Shown: one piece after another, positions 60,228 to 64,000 of the stretch
Numbering within the stretch: position 1 is the stretch's first letter
Layout of the letters: the number at the start of each line of letters is the position of its first letter
Origin: CAVZMI01 sp050011775
Lineage (GTDB): Bacteria; Bacteroidota; Ignavibacteria; UBA10030; CAVZMI01
DNA length: 64,000 nt
Direction: 5' to 3'
Assembly (NCBI GenBank): GCA_050011775.1
Contig: JBEKIL010000001.1
Coordinates: 372,001 to 436,000, forward strand
Notes under the pieces: model-generated
The model's database searches: none
What the model saw: only the letters and a program-made list of their open reading frames with translations
What the model was told of the DNA's origin: nothing
Program-made: the position numbers and the translations under genes

Positions 60228-60244
60228 TTCCGCATAGAGGCGAT

Positions 60245-60829
60245 ATGGCAACAGATGAAATCGAGATAATACGCAATGCTCAGCAGGGCGATATTGCCGC
60301 CTTTCAGCAGCTTGTCTATTGCTACGACAAGCAGGTGATTTCGCTGGCTGCACATTATGTGAATAACGCCGAGGACGCGAAGGATATATATCAGGAAGTC
60401 TTCCTTCGTGTATATCGGGGGCTTCCACGGTTCAAGTTTCAAAGTAGTTTTGCCACCTGGTTATTCCGGATTGTCACCAATGTATGTATGACATACCGGC
60501 AGCGCCGACGCCGGCATCTTCACAGGTCGCTCGATGCTGAAAGCGATGGAGAGGAACAGACTCACACAGAAACAGATAATATTACGGATGATTCTACCGC
60601 GGATAAAACTGTTTTAAATAAAGAGATTGCTGTATATGTCGAAAACGCTCTGCAAAAACTTTCGCCAAAACAACGGATGGTATTCACACTCCGGCATTAC
60701 CAGAATTATCGCCTTAAGGAGATCGCATCGATGCTCGATTGTTCCGAGGGAGCTGTGAAGAAATATCTCTTTATTGCTACACGGCGGATGCGTGAGTTAT
60801 TGAGAGAATTGAATGAAGAAAGGATATAG
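60245..60829 (+). CDS. ECF-type RNA polymerase sigma factor
   Basis: 194-residue sigma factor. Region 2 (EIIRNAQQGDIAAFQQLVYCYD, AEDAKDIYQEVFLRVYRGLPRFKFQSSFATWLFRIVTNV) and region 4 (LSPKQRMVFTLRHYQNYRLKEIASMLDCSEGAVKKYLF) are complete, joined by an acidic linker. A short AGAGG precedes the ATG. It is separated by 3 nt from the anti-sigma gene, with which it probably forms a regulatory pair. Confidence 0.94.
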   Translation: MATDEIEIIRNAQQGDIAAFQQLVYCYDKQVISLAAHYVNNAEDAKDIYQEVFLRVYRGLPRFKFQSSFATWLFRIVTNVCMTYRQRRRRHLHRSLDAESDGEEQTHTETDNITDDSTADKTVLNKEIAVYVENALQKLSPKQRMVFTLRHYQNYRLKEIASMLDCSEGAVKKYLFIATRRMRELLRELNEERI

Positions 60830-60832
60830 ATT

Positions 60833-61840
60833 ATGAATCACGATCACTATCGGGAATGGCTGCTGCTCTCGCTCTACGGCGAATTGGATCCGCTGCAGCA
60901 AGAGACTCTTGACGAGCATCTCAAGGAGTGCGCCGGATGCCGGGCAGAGCTCGGGCATCTCAAAACTTTCAATCAGATCCTTTCTCAGCGAAAGACAGTG
61001 GATGTCGATAATCAACTGCTGCAGGATGCACGCCGGCAATTCCGGACCGCATTAATGGAGGAACGATCAAAGCAATCGATTGTGAACATGGTTAATAAAG
61101 GAATTGCACGTCTTGTCCGCCGCCCTAAAGGACTGCTTCGCCGTCCTAAAGGACTGCTCCGCCGTCCTGTCGGTATTGCTTTCGGAGGAGTTGCTGTATT
61201 TGTCATTGGTGTGGTGCTCGGGTACACTCTTTTTGTCCCTCCAGTTCCAACAGAACGATCCATGACAGAGATTATGTTTGAAAAGGCTTCCTCGATGCAG
61301 TCGGGATCGCGGATCACCAATGTGAGATTTTCCGATATGGCAAGCAATGAAGGCATCATCGATCTGAGTTTCGATGCCCTCACGCCGGTACATGTGAAAG
61401 GAAATATCAACGATCAGCGTGTACAGAGAATTCTAGCCTATGCTTTAATGAGCAGTCAAAATCCCGGCACCCGGCTTCAAACGGCTAATATACTTGCGGC
61501 ACAAACGACAGTCACCGTCACACATGATGCAGATATCAGAGGCGCATTAATCACGGCTCTGGAGACCGATGAAAATCCCGGAGTTCGAAGAGAAGCCCTG
61601 GTAGCGTTACAAAAGTTTCCGTATGACGAACAGGTAAAACATGCATATCTTGCGGTACTCATGAAAGATAAAAATTCGGGTATGCGTATCGGAGTCATTA
61701 ACGCATTGACCAGAGTACAGGCCGGGGGACTCCGGCTCGATTCCGACGTCATCTCGGTGCTACAGAAAAAAATGCAATCCGATGAAAATACATATATACG
61801 CGCACGTGCAACAAATTTCCTGGAAGGAGTACAACAATGA
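60833..61840 (+). CDS. Putative anti-sigma factor with zf-HC2 domain, membrane helix and HEAT repeats
   Basis: 335 residues. The N-terminus (EWLLLSLYGELDPLQQETLDEHLKECAGCRAEL) is a zinc-containing anti-sigma domain with an HxxxCxxC motif. A membrane helix follows (IAFGGVAVFVIGVVLGYTLF). The outer part carries HEAT-like helical repeats (LAYALMSSQNPGTRLQTANIL, LVALQKFPYDEQ...). Between the zinc domain and the membrane helix a 21-bp tandem repeat adds RRPKGLL units. It overlaps the next gene by 4 nt. Confidence 0.82.
   Translation: MNHDHYREWLLLSLYGELDPLQQETLDEHLKECAGCRAELGHLKTFNQILSQRKTVDVDNQLLQDARRQFRTALMEERSKQSIVNMVNKGIARLVRRPKGLLRRPKGLLRRPVGIAFGGVAVFVIGVVLGYTLFVPPVPTERSMTEIMFEKASSMQSGSRITNVRFSDMASNEGIIDLSFDALTPVHVKGNINDQRVQRILAYALMSSQNPGTRLQTANILAAQTTVTVTHDADIRGALITALETDENPGVRREALVALQKFPYDEQVKHAYLAVLMKDKNSGMRIGVINALTRVQAGGLRLDSDVISVLQKKMQSDENTYIRARATNFLEGVQQ
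61118..61168. repeat. 21-bp tandem repeat in the anti-sigma gene
   Basis: Two full units (61118-61138, 61139-61159), CGCCGYCCTAAAGGACTGCTY, and a partial third, encode RRPKGLL RRPKGLL RRP. The unit contains the palindrome GTCCTAAAGGAC and matches the reverse complement of part of the 58948 block. It sits just before the membrane helix and keeps the frame. Confidence 0.8.
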
Positions 61841-62979
61841 AAAAGTATACTGCAATATTCCATATAATCTTTATATGGGGGCTGGCAGCATCGTTCCTGT
61901 TTGCCGCCGAACCCGATAAGAAATCGCAGTCATTTACTGTTGAGAAAGGCGGAATGCTGAACGTATCGACTGATGTCGGCTCAATTCGTATCGAACCATG
62001 GGAGAAAAATGAAGTTTATGTGCAAGCCGAAAACCTTGATGACGAGGAAGCCGAAGGGTTGAGCATGAGCCAGTCGGGGAATAAAATCGATGTTCAATTC
62101 CGGTCTTACGATCATTCATCCGACGCCCGTTTCCGTATCAATGTACCATCACAATTTGATATCGATATCGAGACGTCAGGAGGAGATCTGGTTATTGCCG
62201 GAAATATGACAGGAAAAATCAAAGGACACACATCGGGTGGAGATATACGGCTTGAGAGCGTGACCGGCGACGTCGAAATGGAGACTGCCGGGGGCGATAT
62301 TAATACCAAAGACATTATGGGTGATCTTGTTCTCAAAACCTCGGGTGGGAATATTGAGACCGGGTGGGTCAATGGCGAGGCTACGCTGCGAACTGCCGGA
62401 GGGTCAATTCGTGTGAATGGTGTCGGTAAGAATTTGAAGGCATCGACTGCCGGCGGCAACATTACTTTTGGTGAAGTACGGGGAACAGTCGATGTTCATA
62501 CCGCCGGAGGTAGCATTAAAGGACAGAAGAGCAGCGGCAAGCTTACGATGAAGACTGCCGGGGGAGATATCGAGCTTCTTGAGGGAGGTTTATCTGTGAC
62601 TGCAAAAACTGCCGGTGGGAATATCAGAATGCATAATATTACCGGTTCCGCGGATGCAAGAACAGCGGGTGGGGATGTCGAAGTCGACCTGATTCCCGAA
62701 GGAAACGATCGCAGTACACTATCGACTGCCGGCGGGAGGGTGGTGCTTTCAATTCCCGAGGATGCAAAGGCAACAATCGATGCACGTATTCGTGTTGAAG
62801 GACGGTGGAAATCGAGAATGAATGACTATTCGATCCACTCTGACTTTAAGGCGTCATCCGAGGAAAAAAGTGAAAAGGAGCATGAAATTCGGGGGTCGTA
62901 TATTCTTAACGGCGGGGGGCAACAAATCGATTTAAAGACCGTAAACTCAGATATAGAAATCAGGAGAATCAAGAAGTAA
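61837..62979 (+). CDS. DUF4097-family exported beta-repeat protein
   Basis: 380 residues with a signal peptide (about 1-22) and a long array of short repeats whose core is a TAGGDI/TSGGDI-type word every 18-22 residues, the DUF4097 pattern of a beta-solenoid. It ends in a charged segment SEEKSEKEHEIRG. Often found downstream of ECF/anti-sigma pairs; role is unknown. It overlaps the anti-sigma gene by 4 nt, forming a three-gene module. Confidence 0.9.
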   Translation: MKKYTAIFHIIFIWGLAASFLFAAEPDKKSQSFTVEKGGMLNVSTDVGSIRIEPWEKNEVYVQAENLDDEEAEGLSMSQSGNKIDVQFRSYDHSSDARFRINVPSQFDIDIETSGGDLVIAGNMTGKIKGHTSGGDIRLESVTGDVEMETAGGDINTKDIMGDLVLKTSGGNIETGWVNGEATLRTAGGSIRVNGVGKNLKASTAGGNITFGEVRGTVDVHTAGGSIKGQKSSGKLTMKTAGGDIELLEGGLSVTAKTAGGNIRMHNITGSADARTAGGDVEVDLIPEGNDRSTLSTAGGRVVLSIPEDAKATIDARIRVEGRWKSRMNDYSIHSDFKASSEEKSEKEHEIRGSYILNGGGQQIDLKTVNSDIEIRRIKK

Positions 62980-63043
62980 TATTCAAAGGCGGTTGTTAAG
63001 TAAAAGCAATTCAAGATTAATCTCTCCACCCCCGGGATTTCGA

Positions 63044-64000
63044 ATGAAAGCCTTTATCGTTCTGTTTATTCTATTCACCGCCATCGGCTATGCAGCGGAG
63101 ACCGATTCGACGAGCACCCCTCGTCCTGACATCCGTGCTGTTCGCACTCATGAATCGATCGTTATCGATGGGATCCTTTCCGAGAGTGCATGGCAGAGTG
63201 CTCTGGTAACCTCGGATTTTCTCCAGAGGAACCCGACTGAGGGAGCACAGCCGTCGGAGAAAACGAATGTCCTGGTATTATACAATGATGACGCCATTTA
63301 TATCGGAGCCCGTATGTACGATCATGCGCCCGATTCGATTATCGGTCGGCTCGTACGGCGCGATGGCGATCAGAACTCGGACGATTTTTTTGTGGGATTT
63401 GATTGTTATAATGACCACCAGACCGGATTCTATTTCGGAATCAACGCTGCCGGGACCTACTATGACGGCGTTCTCTATAATGATGACTGGACCGACGGCT
63501 CGTGGGACGGTGTCTGGGAAGGAAAAGCGACAGTCGATTCGCTCGGGTGGTGTGTTGAAATGCGTATCCCGTTCTCGCAGCTCCGGTTTCACAACAACAA
63601 TCACCAGGTGTGGGGTATAGATTTTTTAAGGGATAACAGAAGAAAAAACGAAGAAGATTATATCGTCTATACACCCAAAAACGGGAGCGGTTTTGTTTCG
63701 CGATTTGTCCATCTTCTCGGTATTGAAAATCTGCCGCCGTCTCATCAAGTAGAAATTATGCCGTATGTCACCACACGAGCCGAATACCTTCACTATCCCT
63801 CCGGTGATCCATTCCACAACGGATCGAAACTCTCGCCGGACGTCGGTCTGGATTTGAAATTAGGACTCGGTAGTAATCTGACGCTTACAGGTACCATTAA
63901 TCCCGATTTCGGACAGGTGGAAGTCGATCCTGCGGTAGTCAACCTGAGTGATGTAGAGACGTACTTTCAGGAAAAGCGGCCTTTCTTCATTGAAGGAGCA
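63044..64000 (+). CDS. DUF5916/CBM9-like exported protein, N-terminal part
   Basis: Incomplete at the window edge (319 codons). A signal peptide (MKAFIVLFILFTAIGYAAE) is followed by a carbohydrate-binding-family-9-like domain (IDGILSESAWQSALVTSDF, YIGARMYDHAP, GWCVEMRIPFSQLRF), then a barrel-like region with NPDFGQVEVDPAVVNLSDVE, a DUF5916 signature seen in many FCB-group outer-membrane proteins. Function unknown. Confidence 0.88.
   Translation, partial: MKAFIVLFILFTAIGYAAETDSTSTPRPDIRAVRTHESIVIDGILSESAWQSALVTSDFLQRNPTEGAQPSEKTNVLVLYNDDAIYIGARMYDHAPDSIIGRLVRRDGDQNSDDFFVGFDCYNDHQTGFYFGINAAGTYYDGVLYNDDWTDGSWDGVWEGKATVDSLGWCVEMRIPFSQLRFHNNNHQVWGIDFLRDNRRKNEEDYIVYTPKNGSGFVSRFVHLLGIENLPPSHQVEIMPYVTTRAEYLHYPSGDPFHNGSKLSPDVGLDLKLGLGSNLTLTGTINPDFGQVEVDPAVVNLSDVETYFQEKRPFFIEGA

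Overview
ORGANISM. The window looks like the chromosome of an FCB-group bacterium, probably Bacteroidota/Ignavibacteria-like. The evidence is a tilS-hpt-ftsH run, an extracellular protein with a Por (type IX) secretion-type C-terminal domain, a PorV/PorQ-like outer-membrane protein, an N-terminal CBM9-like/DUF5916 protein, menaquinone methyltransferase MenG, and recurrent TATATT -10 boxes. This placement is inferred from gene content only; there is no rRNA. I saw no transposase gene, CRISPR array or phage module.

LAYOUT. 1-7.5 kb (minus strand): deoxynucleoside kinase, a BtuF-like binding protein, then a tight tilS-hpt-ftsH-lipid kinase-hisG operon. 7.5-16.2 kb (minus): tandem palindromic repeats, an orphan hypE, GNAT-SDR-AlkD-like genes with 4-nt overlaps, DedA, a membrane glycosyltransferase and several hydrolases. 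16.3-19.6 kb: a beta-barrel protein, then a flavoprotein gene flanked by a truncated and a complete copy of the same cupin gene, then a GIY-YIG protein. 19.8-28.9 kb: two ABC-F ATPases, a YIP1 protein, RlmD-like methyltransferase, MenG, ArfB and an OmpA/TSP3 protein. 29.0-33.2 kb: a compact DNA-damage-type locus (below). 33.3-42.4 kb: DinB and DUF72 proteins, then a plus-strand run glnD-murI-radical SAM-PCD-pyrE-NUDIX-pyrimidine phosphorylase. 43.3-47.2 kb: tig-clpP-clpX and mntP. 47.3-53.7 kb: an accessory region with a surface protein, small genes, one tRNA-Pro surrounded by tRNA fragments and hairpins, and HU. 53.7-64 kb: outer-membrane protein, class V aminotransferase, methyltransferases, queF, an ECF sigma/anti-sigma/DUF4097 module and a partial DUF5916 protein.

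MOST INTERESTING. (1) A RecA-like protein with a ruined P-loop, an 87-residue coiled-coil protein and a family-B DNA polymerase with degenerate exonuclease motifs and an altered motif C (PolB2-like) form one translationally coupled operon, divergent from an SRAP (YedK/HMCES) abasic-site protein. The layout parallels the ImuA-ImuB-DnaE2 mutasome using unrelated parts. (2) A tRNA-Pro gene is surrounded by several partial copies of itself. The 5' copies each run into a long hairpin, and a 3' copy follows a decayed GIY-YIG nuclease gene and has a hairpin in its T-loop. (3) A roughly 350-nt element occurs twice between genes, and its pairing arms show compensatory changes, so it may be a structured RNA. 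(4) Short palindromes from the same families have entered protein genes in frame (an RNA methyltransferase and an anti-sigma factor), as well as a tRNA fragment and the structured element.

REGULATION VISIBLE IN SEQUENCE. TATATT boxes lie 6-10 nt before the start codons of glnD, ettA and an ABC-F gene that lack Shine-Dalgarno sequences, suggesting leaderless mRNAs. An ECF-type promoter (GCAACC, 16 nt, GTCTAA) precedes the ECF sigma gene and suggests autoregulation.
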